From: an uncultured Chitinophagaceae bacterium
GTDB lineage: Bacteria > Bacteroidota > Bacteroidia > Chitinophagales > Chitinophagaceae
Length of the DNA stretch: 7,507 bases
Assembly: GCA_946479005.1 (NCBI GenBank)
Contig: CAMLEM010000075.1
Coordinates: forward strand, 1 to 7,507
Direction of reading: 5' to 3'
Position numbers and translations under genes: made by a program. Below, one piece after another: positions 1-6,072 of this stretch. Each line of letters opens with the position of its first letter. Position 1 is the stretch's first letter. The notes below the pieces were generated by a model. That model did no database searches. It was not told where the DNA came from and saw only the letters and a list, made by a program, of their open reading frames with translations.

Positions 1-347
1 CCTGCCAGAACCATCGCCGCCGCGAAAGGATATTCGGTGGCGACCAGGATCGTGGGATGAAGCTGTTTTAACATCCGGCGAAGTTTCAACACATCCGAAA
101 GCAGGCGGAACTTCCTGCTAACAGGGTTTCCCCTGGAAGTGATGCCAAATGAAACCGGAAGTTGGTAAAGGTGCACTCCTTCATTCAGCGGATAAAAGGA
201 TTCGGTGGTTTCGTCGAGTACAAGCAGGCTGATCCGGTGCCCCTTCGATTGAAAGAGGTTGGCTGTGTTAACCACGGCTCGCTCGATACCCCCGGGGAGA
301 TCGAGTCGTGAGCAGAGAATTACGATATGTACACCTGTTTCCTGCAA
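1..347 (-). CDS. GT4-family glycosyltransferase, N-terminal part (3' end outside window)
   Basis: An open frame of 115 codons that runs off the left edge. From TTG at 347 it reads MQETGVHIVILCSRLDLPGG and continues IERAVVNTANLFQSKGHRIS, a classic GT4 N-terminus: a beta strand, the PGGIER donor/acceptor loop, then a helix and a second strand (LLVLDE). Later segments DVLKLRRMLKQLHPTILVAT and EYPFAAAMVL fit the rest of the GT-B N-terminal domain, where a ligand-loop Glu follows the strand. The start is TTG, 2 bases after the TAA of the upstream gene; I see no in-frame ATG or GTG before the conserved strand. Catalytic C-terminal motifs are outside the window, so specificity is unknown. The close spacing makes it part of the same operon. 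Confidence 0.8.
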   Translation of the reverse strand, partial: MQETGVHIVILCSRLDLPGGIERAVVNTANLFQSKGHRISLLVLDETTESFYPLNEGVHLYQLPVSFGITSRGNPVSRKFRLLSDVLKLRRMLKQLHPTILVATEYPFAAAMVLA

Positions 348-349
348 GG

Positions 350-1282
350 TTATAGTTTTTCAGCGGCACGAAATAAGAGCCTTTTTAGCCTGGTGCGAAG
401 CAGAAATTTTTTTATGGGTGCTTTATAAAGGCCCTGATTTGATCTTACTTCCAGTTCCGTACCACCAGCCTTCAGTTCCTTCCTGTATTCGTCCAGGTAA
501 TCTCTTAAAAGAGGATCATTCCCCGTTTCTATATTGTAAATGGTATCCCTGGTGAAATGAATAAAGATGGGTGGGTGTGTTTTATTGATCCGTAGTTCGC
601 CGTTTTCGATGCTCCTGGTACAGGTGAGGAGATTGATGTTGGTCAGGTTGCAGCCGGGGTGACGTATAATCCCGGGGGAGGACAAAATTAGAGGAAAGAG
701 ATCGAGATACTTTTGATCCACAAATACTCCCAATTCCCTTCGGGCATCCATTTTGTAATGGCAAACCCTGGCCCACCATTGCAGGGCGGGGATGGTTTTT
801 CGGTTTGCCCCGATAAAACCACCACTGAAGATCCCATTTCGCATCACGGAGAAAAGCCCATCCTCATACCTCAAAGGATCTGTCTCGCTCCAATGGGGCG
901 CCAGCAAAACATCGTGCTTAGCCAGGTCATCGAACAAAAAGGAAGGGTCTCCCGTGAAATAGACATCGGGGTCCGTAAAAATGACATTCTCAAATCTTTC
1001 AAGGAGATGCAAAAGAAGGATCGGTTTCAGAGCCCATCGCAAATGATCCTGGTTGGTATGGGCATACTTCTGAAAAATATCCCTGGCAATCTGTGATCCG
1101 AGGATCTGTTTTACCGGGATGAACAAGGTGGTGCCCGCTTCACCGGGAAGTTCTGAAGCCTCATCAGCATCCACCACGGCAATAATGAAGCTAAGATCGG
1201 GCATATACTTCCTGATGGAGGCGGCCAGGACCTTCGCGTAAGGAATGTATTTTTTATTGATGATCGTGCAGGCTGCTTTCAC
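350..1282 (-). CDS. GT-A fold glycosyltransferase, GT8-like nucleotide-sugar transferase
   Basis: A 310-residue cytoplasmic glycosyltransferase with a GT-A fold. It starts with a short strand (AACTIINKKYIPYAKVLAAS, 3-22), as in enzymes of the GT8/nucleotide-diphospho-sugar transferase group. The metal-binding DxD motif is DPD in FTDPDVYFTGD (102-112), preceded by RWALKPILLLHLL (82-94), a helix that often precedes it in this group. Further conserved-looking segments are FSGGFIGA (152-159), DQKYLD (189-194) and IFIHFT (239-244), the last placing a His in the C-terminal metal/donor site. The C-terminal 30 residues are strongly basic (KKFLLRTRLKRLLFR) and may associate with the membrane. The start is GTG at 1282; a TAA lies in frame 12 bases upstream and no ATG is available. 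The gap to the previous gene is 9 bases, and the next gene starts 2 bases after this TAA. Donor and acceptor are unknown. Confidence 0.82.
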   Translation of the reverse strand: MKAACTIINKKYIPYAKVLAASIRKYMPDLSFIIAVVDADEASELPGEAGTTLFIPVKQILGSQIARDIFQKYAHTNQDHLRWALKPILLLHLLERFENVIFTDPDVYFTGDPSFLFDDLAKHDVLLAPHWSETDPLRYEDGLFSVMRNGIFSGGFIGANRKTIPALQWWARVCHYKMDARRELGVFVDQKYLDLFPLILSSPGIIRHPGCNLTNINLLTCTRSIENGELRINKTHPPIFIHFTRDTIYNIETGNDPLLRDYLDEYRKELKAGGTELEVRSNQGLYKAPIKKFLLRTRLKRLLFRAAEKL

Positions 1283-1291
1283 TGCTTCAAT

Positions 1292-2134
1292 TTATGAAAA
1301 TTTGTTCGAGCCATAGATCCAATCGTCCAGGTAATCGATCCCCGAACTTCGCAGGTGGATCTCAAACCCCGCTTTTTTTAGGGCTTCTTTGGTGATCTCT
1401 TTAGTCCGAAAGAAATCATTCTTTTCTTTTTTGAAACGAAAATCGTGGCAGGCGATGGCCACATACCTTATTTGCCGGAAGACCGAATAACTGTCTTCCA
1501 CGAAAAGGTAACGTTCTGCTCCTTCGATATTCGATTTTAACAGGTCGATCTTTTGAAGACCGAATTTTTGGAACAGGCCTGCAAGCGTGATGGATGAAAC
1601 TTCGGTGCCTGTATTCCCTGTAAAAGCAGATTCATAAGAGGGCCCCGGGTTACCGATCTTCGTTTCGCCAGTAACCGGGCCTATTGCATACTGGGCTGCG
1701 ATCACATTTTTCAGCTTGTTTTTCCTGGTCATTTCGGCCAGCACGCCAAAAGGATGAGGGTGCGCCTCAACAGCAATGACTTTTCCAGCATCACCTATCA
1801 TCTTAGAGTACACCAAGGTTTCTTCTCCAAGACCGGCCCCGAGATCCACGATCGTTTCACCAGGCAACGGCTTATGGAAATAAAGGCTTTCATTAAATGC
1901 TTTTGTGGAAAAGCTTTGAAGGGAAACATCGTCCCGCAATCCTTCGGCAGGAATATATATACCATCAATGCAGTAAAGAAAAAATTTTCCTGTTTTGAAG
2001 GGAACAAGTTCATCCAGGTTAAGTCCCTTTTTCCGGTAAAGACCTCGCATTAGCCGTTGGCGAAGGGCGGGGAATTTCCTGGCGAGTTTTAAACGAAATG
2101 ACAAGACCGTGGGGTTACGGCACAAGATAATCAT
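1292..2134 (-). CDS. FkbM-family SAM-dependent methyltransferase
   Basis: A 280-residue class I methyltransferase, probably cytoplasmic, that likely O-methylates a sugar or glycan. The SAM-binding motif I is VDLGAGLGEE (96-105), followed by the acidic end of strand 2 in VIAVEAHPHPFGVL (119-132, Glu123). The FkbM signature appears as IDLLKSNIEGAE (196-207). Its usual Asp is Asn202 here, a variant I recall in other FkbM-like proteins. Residues 1-90 form a basic N-terminal extension and a short beta region (FFLYCIDGIYIP, 51-62) common in this family. The ATG is 3 bases after the stop of the secreted protein, and the TAA is 9 bases ahead of the next gene. In this setting it may methylate a residue of the heptose-containing glycan, for example as a chain cap, but the acceptor is not visible from sequence. 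Confidence 0.85.
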   Translation of the reverse strand: MIILCRNPTVLSFRLKLARKFPALRQRLMRGLYRKKGLNLDELVPFKTGKFFLYCIDGIYIPAEGLRDDVSLQSFSTKAFNESLYFHKPLPGETIVDLGAGLGEETLVYSKMIGDAGKVIAVEAHPHPFGVLAEMTRKNKLKNVIAAQYAIGPVTGETKIGNPGPSYESAFTGNTGTEVSSITLAGLFQKFGLQKIDLLKSNIEGAERYLFVEDSYSVFRQIRYVAIACHDFRFKKEKNDFFRTKEITKEALKKAGFEIHLRSSGIDYLDDWIYGSNKFS

Positions 2135-2137
2135 TCG

Positions 2138-3127
2138 TCAATTATCATAATTGATGGGAACCTTTTCCTTTGATTTGTTCTTATTTGTTTTTTCCTGCAG
2201 CTTCTTTTCGTCCTTCTTCCCTTTATTATCCAGGATGGGATCAATGACGGGGGCTTCACCATCCTCGAGTTTGAGCGTGAACACTTTTTCTATATGAACC
2301 CATTTCCCGTTTTCCCATTTGAATCCTTCATAGGAGCCGTCCGGGATCATTGTCCATTTCAGTTCAGGCTGATCGGTCTCGGAGATGAGGTGGTCCACCA
2401 ATATCATTTCCTCTTCCGGTATGTAGTCAACAAGTATGCGTGCCCCTTTTTTGAATTCGATGCCGAAACGATCGCGATCCTCTCCTGGTATGCTGTCTTT
2501 CCGGTAGCTAAAATAAGGTCCTCCGAAAACAGGCTCATTACGCTGGTTAAAGGTCAGCACTTCGATCCATTTCATACTGCTCTGGGCACTGTTGTTATCG
2601 AAACCAAACAGGGTATAATAATTTTTTCCGCCGTATGTATGCTTGATGATGTTATAATACATTGCGCCGATCCAGTTGCCTGCGGTGCGCGCCGAATCTT
2701 CAGGTTTAGTGGTGAACTCAGAAACATCCCGCAGGGGAAATAGTTTCAGCCTGCCATCTGCGGTACGCATCTGGATAGCCCCTTTTTGCCGGGCGTAGTA
2801 ATCGTCAAAATTGATGTTCCAGGTAATGATCCGGAAATTTGAATCAGGAGAATATATTTTCGAAACCCCAATGACCGAATCAAAAGGGTAGTAGAAAGAG
2901 TGCCTGACCTGCAGCGCCCTCACCAGGGTCTTTGTAAAGATGCTGTCAGAGATCATCCTGTCTTCCTGCAGGCTGTCGGTGATAAGGTAGCGCGCATATT
3001 CCGCTAATGTATCTTCCTTCAGGGCAAGCTTCTTCATATCAGCAGAACTGATCTTCTGCGCGCCTGCCTGCAATACAGAAAACGCGAGTGCCAGAAAAAC
3101 AACTGACCGGGTAAACGGTTTATTCAC
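2138..3127 (-). CDS. Exported protein of unknown function, Chitinophagales-type
   Basis: A 329-residue protein with a clear Sec signal peptide: Lys3 and Arg7 in the n-region, hydrophobic core VVFLALAFSVL (9-19), and AGA before Gln24, a typical signal peptidase I site. There is no lipobox Cys, so a soluble periplasmic or exported protein is expected. The mature part is rich in aromatic and acidic residues, with SFYYPFDS (77-84), GNWIGAMYYNI (150-160), YYTLFGFDNN (170-179) and IPDGSYEGFKWENGKWVH (261-278). It ends in a lysine-rich, probably disordered tail (about 302-323). I recall similar conserved hypotheticals in Chitinophagaceae but know no function. The frame stays open to 3526, but that extension lies inside the fusion gene. 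The GTG at 3127 places the signal peptide exactly at the N-terminus; TTG at 3136 would add three residues. The stop is 3 bases before the methyltransferase ATG, so it belongs to the operon. Confidence 0.82.
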   Translation of the reverse strand: MNKPFTRSVVFLALAFSVLQAGAQKISSADMKKLALKEDTLAEYARYLITDSLQEDRMISDSIFTKTLVRALQVRHSFYYPFDSVIGVSKIYSPDSNFRIITWNINFDDYYARQKGAIQMRTADGRLKLFPLRDVSEFTTKPEDSARTAGNWIGAMYYNIIKHTYGGKNYYTLFGFDNNSAQSSMKWIEVLTFNQRNEPVFGGPYFSYRKDSIPGEDRDRFGIEFKKGARILVDYIPEEEMILVDHLISETDQPELKWTMIPDGSYEGFKWENGKWVHIEKVFTLKLEDGEAPVIDPILDNKGKKDEKKLQEKTNKNKSKEKVPINYDN

Positions 3128-3194
3128 AAGTATCAATTTGAAGGTGCTTCTAAGATGCAAAAAACGGCTAAATCGTTGTAAAATTTTGTGAAGT
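3128..3194 (-). other. 67-bp gap, largest intergenic space in the window
   Basis: This lies between the stop of the hddC-gmhB fusion and the GTG of the secreted protein. It is AT-rich and contains T6 on the minus strand (3164-3159) behind a very weak AACG/CGTT 4-bp stem. I find neither a convincing terminator nor a good Bacteroidota promoter (TTG near -33 with TAnnTTTG near -7). It is the most likely place for an internal promoter or processing site if one exists. Confidence 0.3.
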
Positions 3195-4433
3195 TTACAA
3201 AGCTGCTGCAAATTCAGGCAGGGAATTGAAACGCAGGTCGATATCGGGGTGGGGAAAGGGGGTTTCCGGGTTGGTGGAAGCGATAAATACCGTGTAGATC
3301 CCCGCGAAACGTCCAAAGAGCATATCACTGGGCTTATTTCCAAGGATAAGGGCTTTTGAGAGGTCGATCCCCGGCAATTCCCGTTGGGCGCGAAAGGCCA
3401 ATCCCGGATTGGGCTTTCGGTCAGGATGCCTGTTTCCCGTGGCCGTACAGTAGTAGATGCCATCAATCCTCCCTCCCGATGCAGCCACTTCGTTGAGAAG
3501 ATGCTGATGAATGGCCGAAAGATCATCTTCTGTCATCAATCCCCGGCCAATGCCCCGCTGGTTGCTTACGATGATGATTCGCCCGAATATTTCCGCGCAT
3601 TTTTTCAGTGCATCGGTCACACCCGGGTAGAATTCGAATTCCCCCAGGTTCCTGATGTAATCTCCTTTTTTTTCGGGATTGATCACTCCGTCCCTGTCGA
3701 GAAACAGGGTCCAGCTTTTATCTATTTCCCGTAGATCCGGGCGCGCCATTTGAAGCTGGTTATTTGCGAGACGGTAGTCTTCCGGTACGCCGATGTCTAT
3801 GAAATAGGCGTCTTCGGGATATCCATAGATATTCGTGTGTAACTGTTCGAGGTGGTCTTTTTCAAAGGAAAAAACAGGTGGAAAATGGTGAGAGAGAAAA
3901 ATTTCTTTCGTCACTAAATAAATCCCGCCATTGATCAGGCCGGCCTCGTAATGTTTTTTCTCGCTGAATTTTTTCACCTTGCCGGTCTCCGTGATCTCCA
4001 CGGCACCGTACCGGTCAAAGTCTTCCATTGGTTTCAGGGCAATCGTACAATCGGCACGGTTCGCTGTGTGAACGGCACTCAGTCTTTCAATATTCACCCT
4101 GAAAAGGGTATCGCCATTGGCAACAAGCACATTTTCCTCCCCGCATTTTTCCATCGCGAAGCGTATCGCACCACCCGTTCCCAGCGGCGAGGCTTCCACC
4201 ACGAAATCATAATCCAGGGTAGGATATTGTTCTTCCAGCCAGCGCAGGATGAATTCACTCTTATATCCAAGTGAAAAAATGAAACGGGTGAGCCCCTGGC
4301 TCCTGAGGTGGTTGATCACGTAAAAAAGAAAGGGACGCCCAGCCACGGGGGCCATACATTTGGGCAGGTCCGGTACTTCTTCTCTTAGCCGGGTGCCCAG
4401 GCCCCCGGCCAGTATGATCGCCTCAGTTATCAA
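3195..4433 (-). CDS. hddC-gmhB: Bifunctional heptose 1-phosphate guanylyltransferase / heptose 1,7-bisphosphate phosphatase
   Basis: A 412-residue fusion that carries the last two steps to GDP-D-glycero-alpha-D-manno-heptose. Residues 1-230 are a nucleotidyltransferase: LAGGLGTRLRE (8-18), the PKCMAPVAGRPFL segment with its conserved Lys25, LGTGGAI (84-90), metal-binding NGDT (106-109), NGGIYL (168-173) and DIGVPEDY (213-220). Residues about 240-412 are a HAD-IIIA phosphatase: FLDRDGVIN (244-252) with nucleophile Asp246 and acid/base Asp248, SNQRGIGRG with Ser290, and DRKPNPG with Lys340. Motif IV reads LGNKPSDM (364-371), with Asn366 where E. coli-type GmhB has Asp, while Asp370 is kept. The zinc loop of typical GmhB, with several Cys, is reduced to C329 and H336. 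Chemistry runs phosphatase first, then guanylyl transfer. The start is TTG at 4433: the frame has a TAG just upstream and no ATG or GTG before the GGLGTR motif. It overlaps gmhA by 11 bases. GDP as nucleotide is inferred from hddA context. Confidence 0.88.
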   Translation of the reverse strand: MITEAIILAGGLGTRLREEVPDLPKCMAPVAGRPFLFYVINHLRSQGLTRFIFSLGYKSEFILRWLEEQYPTLDYDFVVEASPLGTGGAIRFAMEKCGEENVLVANGDTLFRVNIERLSAVHTANRADCTIALKPMEDFDRYGAVEITETGKVKKFSEKKHYEAGLINGGIYLVTKEIFLSHHFPPVFSFEKDHLEQLHTNIYGYPEDAYFIDIGVPEDYRLANNQLQMARPDLREIDKSWTLFLDRDGVINPEKKGDYIRNLGEFEFYPGVTDALKKCAEIFGRIIIVSNQRGIGRGLMTEDDLSAIHQHLLNEVAASGGRIDGIYYCTATGNRHPDRKPNPGLAFRAQRELPGIDLSKALILGNKPSDMLFGRFAGIYTVFIASTNPETPFPHPDIDLRFNSLPEFAAAL

Positions 4434-5010
4434 AATAGCTTTGCTCTACCAATTGACAGATGATGTGTCCTACAAGAATATGGGATTCCTGGATCCTGGG
4501 TGTATCCGTTGAAGGAATATCCAGGAGATAGTCTACCTTACCGTTCATTTGCCCTCCCCCCGACCCCGTAAAGGCAACGGTTGTCATTCCTTTCTTTCCT
4601 GCCGCCTCGAAAGCTTGAAGGATATTCTGTGAATTTCCCGAGGTTGAAATTCCCACCAGCACATCTCCCTTTTTACCAATCCCCTCAATGATCCGGGAGT
4701 ACACATTTTCATATCCGTAATCATTGGCCACAGCAGTGAGATAGGAAGTATTACAGTGCAGCGCCTCCGCAGGCAGGGCCTTCCTGTCCCGGTAGAACCT
4801 GCCGGAAAATTCAGCAGCGAGATGCTGTGCATCTGCGGCAGATCCCCCATTGCCACAGAAATATACCTTGTTACCCGAGCGAAAAGCGTTTGTGATCACG
4901 GAGATCACTTCCCCGATGGTGTTCAACAGGCTTTCGTCGTCAAGTAATCGCTTCTTGGTTTCTAAAGAAGCGCTGATGATATCCTGTATTTTTTTCATTG
5001 ACAATTTCAT
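4423..5010 (-). CDS. gmhA: Sedoheptulose 7-phosphate isomerase (phosphoheptose isomerase)
   Basis: A 195-residue SIS-domain enzyme of the cytoplasm that converts sedoheptulose 7-phosphate to D-glycero-D-manno-heptose 7-phosphate, the first committed step of heptose synthesis. The phosphosugar-binding motif CGNGGSAADAQHLAAEFSGR is at 52-71, and the second phosphate loop GISTSGNS at 120-127. His63, Glu67, Gln174 and His182 match in order and spacing the zinc ligands known for E. coli GmhA (HxxxE, then QxxxxxxxH in RIQESHILVGH). Length is normal for the family. The start is uncertain: ATG at 5010 gives 195 residues, TTG at 5004 gives 193, and ATG at 4998 gives 191. The Shine-Dalgarno spacing favours one of the inner two, and all leave the catalytic domain intact. 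The 3' end overlaps the next gene by 11 bases, so their translation is probably coupled. Confidence 0.93.
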   Translation of the reverse strand: MKLSMKKIQDIISASLETKKRLLDDESLLNTIGEVISVITNAFRSGNKVYFCGNGGSAADAQHLAAEFSGRFYRDRKALPAEALHCNTSYLTAVANDYGYENVYSRIIEGIGKKGDVLVGISTSGNSQNILQAFEAAGKKGMTTVAFTGSGGGQMNGKVDYLLDIPSTDTPRIQESHILVGHIICQLVEQSYFDN

Positions 5011-5019
5011 TCCTCCTTT
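5011..5019 (-). promoter_or_regulatory. Strong Shine-Dalgarno sequence of gmhA
   Basis: The minus strand reads AAAGGAGGA directly against the first ATG of gmhA. The GGAGG core (5016-5012) is 1 base from the ATG at 5010, 7 bases from an in-frame TTG at 5004, and 13 bases from the ATG at 4998. Normal spacing is about 5-9, so the site argues that initiation may occur at 5004 or 4998 and not at 5010. It is the only strong Shine-Dalgarno sequence I see ahead of any gene here, in a phylum where such sites are generally weak. Confidence 0.6.
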
Positions 5020-5037
5020 GAACTAAATTAAATAAGA

Positions 5038-6060
5038 TCAGATACTCCAGGTTTTTAGCCCCTGCTCCACGAATTGGTAAGGATGGGGCTTGCCCCCAAA
5101 GTTCTCCAAACTTTTCATCACATCGTATTTCGTGTTTGCGGGGCAGTAAAAGATCATAAACCCGCCTCCGCCGGCGCCGGAGATCTTTCCTCCCCGGGCG
5201 CCCGCTTTTTTCGCAGTTTCATAGATCTCTTCCATTCTTTCATTGCTGATGCCCTCCGCCATTGCCTTCTTTTTCCGGAATCCGAAGTCGAGGATCTCGC
5301 CGATCTCATTCAATCGCCCCCGGAGCAGGGCTTCCTTCATCATCTGGGCCTGTTGCCTGAGATCGTGCATTGCTTCTATGGAGCTTTCCTTTTTTTCTTG
5401 TACATTCTGGCTCTGTTTCCTGATGATCTCATCTGATCTTCTGCTGGTGGATGTATAGTACAGGAGGAGATTGTTTTCCAGCTCATAAAGGTGTTGTTCT
5501 TTCACCCGCAGGGGATTCACAATTACTTTGTCGTCGCGGTAAAATTCCATAAAGTTTACACCCCCGAACGTTGCGGCATATTGATCCTGCCTTCCACCGG
5601 CGAGTCCCAGGTCCTGCCGCTCAATTTCGTAGGCATAATGGGCCATATCATATTCTCCAAAGGGGAGCCTGAGCATCTCCGCGAAAGCGCCGATAACGGC
5701 AACGACCAGGGTGGAGGAAGTTCCCAAACCCGACCCGGCCGGCGCATCGACATAGGTTGATAAACGAAATCCGGTTTTTTTAATTCCGTGATCTGCAGCG
5801 ACCCTGTTATAAACCCCTTTTAGAAGATCCAGGGTTCCATTGACCGGTAGTGTCTCTGACCACTCATATTCTTCCTTCTCATTCCTGTCCCTTGCTTCCA
5901 GGATGATTTTATTTTCTTCCAGGGGTTCAATGGTGGCGTGGGCATAAAGGGAAACCGTGGCATTCAGTATGGCGCCTCCATAGATATCACAGTAAGGACT
6001 CACATCCGTTCCTCCTCCGGCCAATCCAATCCTTAAAGGGGCTTTACTCCGGTAGATCAT
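5038..6060 (-). CDS. hddA: D-glycero-alpha-D-manno-heptose 7-phosphate kinase (GHMP kinase)
   Basis: A 340-residue cytoplasmic kinase that phosphorylates D-glycero-D-manno-heptose 7-phosphate at C1, giving the alpha 1,7-bisphosphate. This is the second step toward GDP-heptose. All GHMP hallmarks are visible: the N-terminal substrate motif RSKAPLRIGLAGGGTDVSPY (4-23), the phosphate-binding loop APAGSGLGTSSTL (106-118), a GGRQDQYAATFGG segment (155-167) whose Asp159 is the likely catalytic base, and the C-terminal glycine-rich motif KISGAGGGGFMIFY (292-305). Length and motif wording fit HddA better than galactokinase, mevalonate kinase or L-fucokinase. The position just before gmhA and the hddC-gmhB fusion supports the assignment. 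The ATG lies 12 bases after the previous stop, with an A-rich lead (ACGAAA) and no Shine-Dalgarno sequence. A 27-base gap separates it from gmhA. Confidence 0.92.
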   Translation of the reverse strand: MIYRSKAPLRIGLAGGGTDVSPYCDIYGGAILNATVSLYAHATIEPLEENKIILEARDRNEKEEYEWSETLPVNGTLDLLKGVYNRVAADHGIKKTGFRLSTYVDAPAGSGLGTSSTLVVAVIGAFAEMLRLPFGEYDMAHYAYEIERQDLGLAGGRQDQYAATFGGVNFMEFYRDDKVIVNPLRVKEQHLYELENNLLLYYTSTSRRSDEIIRKQSQNVQEKKESSIEAMHDLRQQAQMMKEALLRGRLNEIGEILDFGFRKKKAMAEGISNERMEEIYETAKKAGARGGKISGAGGGGFMIFYCPANTKYDVMKSLENFGGKPHPYQFVEQGLKTWSI

Positions 6061-6072
6061 TTTCGTTATGGG

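Noticed and set aside
713..1096. Plus-strand 127-codon frame
   Set aside because: Antisense to the GT8-like gene whose DPD and FSGGFIGA motifs show the minus strand is coding.
2294..2743. Plus-strand 149-codon frame
   Set aside because: Antisense to the secreted protein gene, no ribosome site, no motif.
3159..3177. Possible intrinsic terminator after the fusion gene (minus strand AACG/CGTT stem then U-run)
   Set aside because: The stem is only 4 bp with two G-C pairs and a 7-base loop; too weak to call.
3128..3526. Open upstream extension of the secreted protein frame, giving a 462-residue product
   Set aside because: It lies inside the C-terminal coding region of the hddC-gmhB fusion, has no recognisable domain, and would bury an excellent signal peptide at residue 134. 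The GTG at 3127 is far more credible.
5167..5183. GC-rich palindrome around ccggcgccgg
   Set aside because: It lies in the hddA codons for the glycine-rich ISGAGGGG motif, which explains the composition; no sign of a regulatory role.
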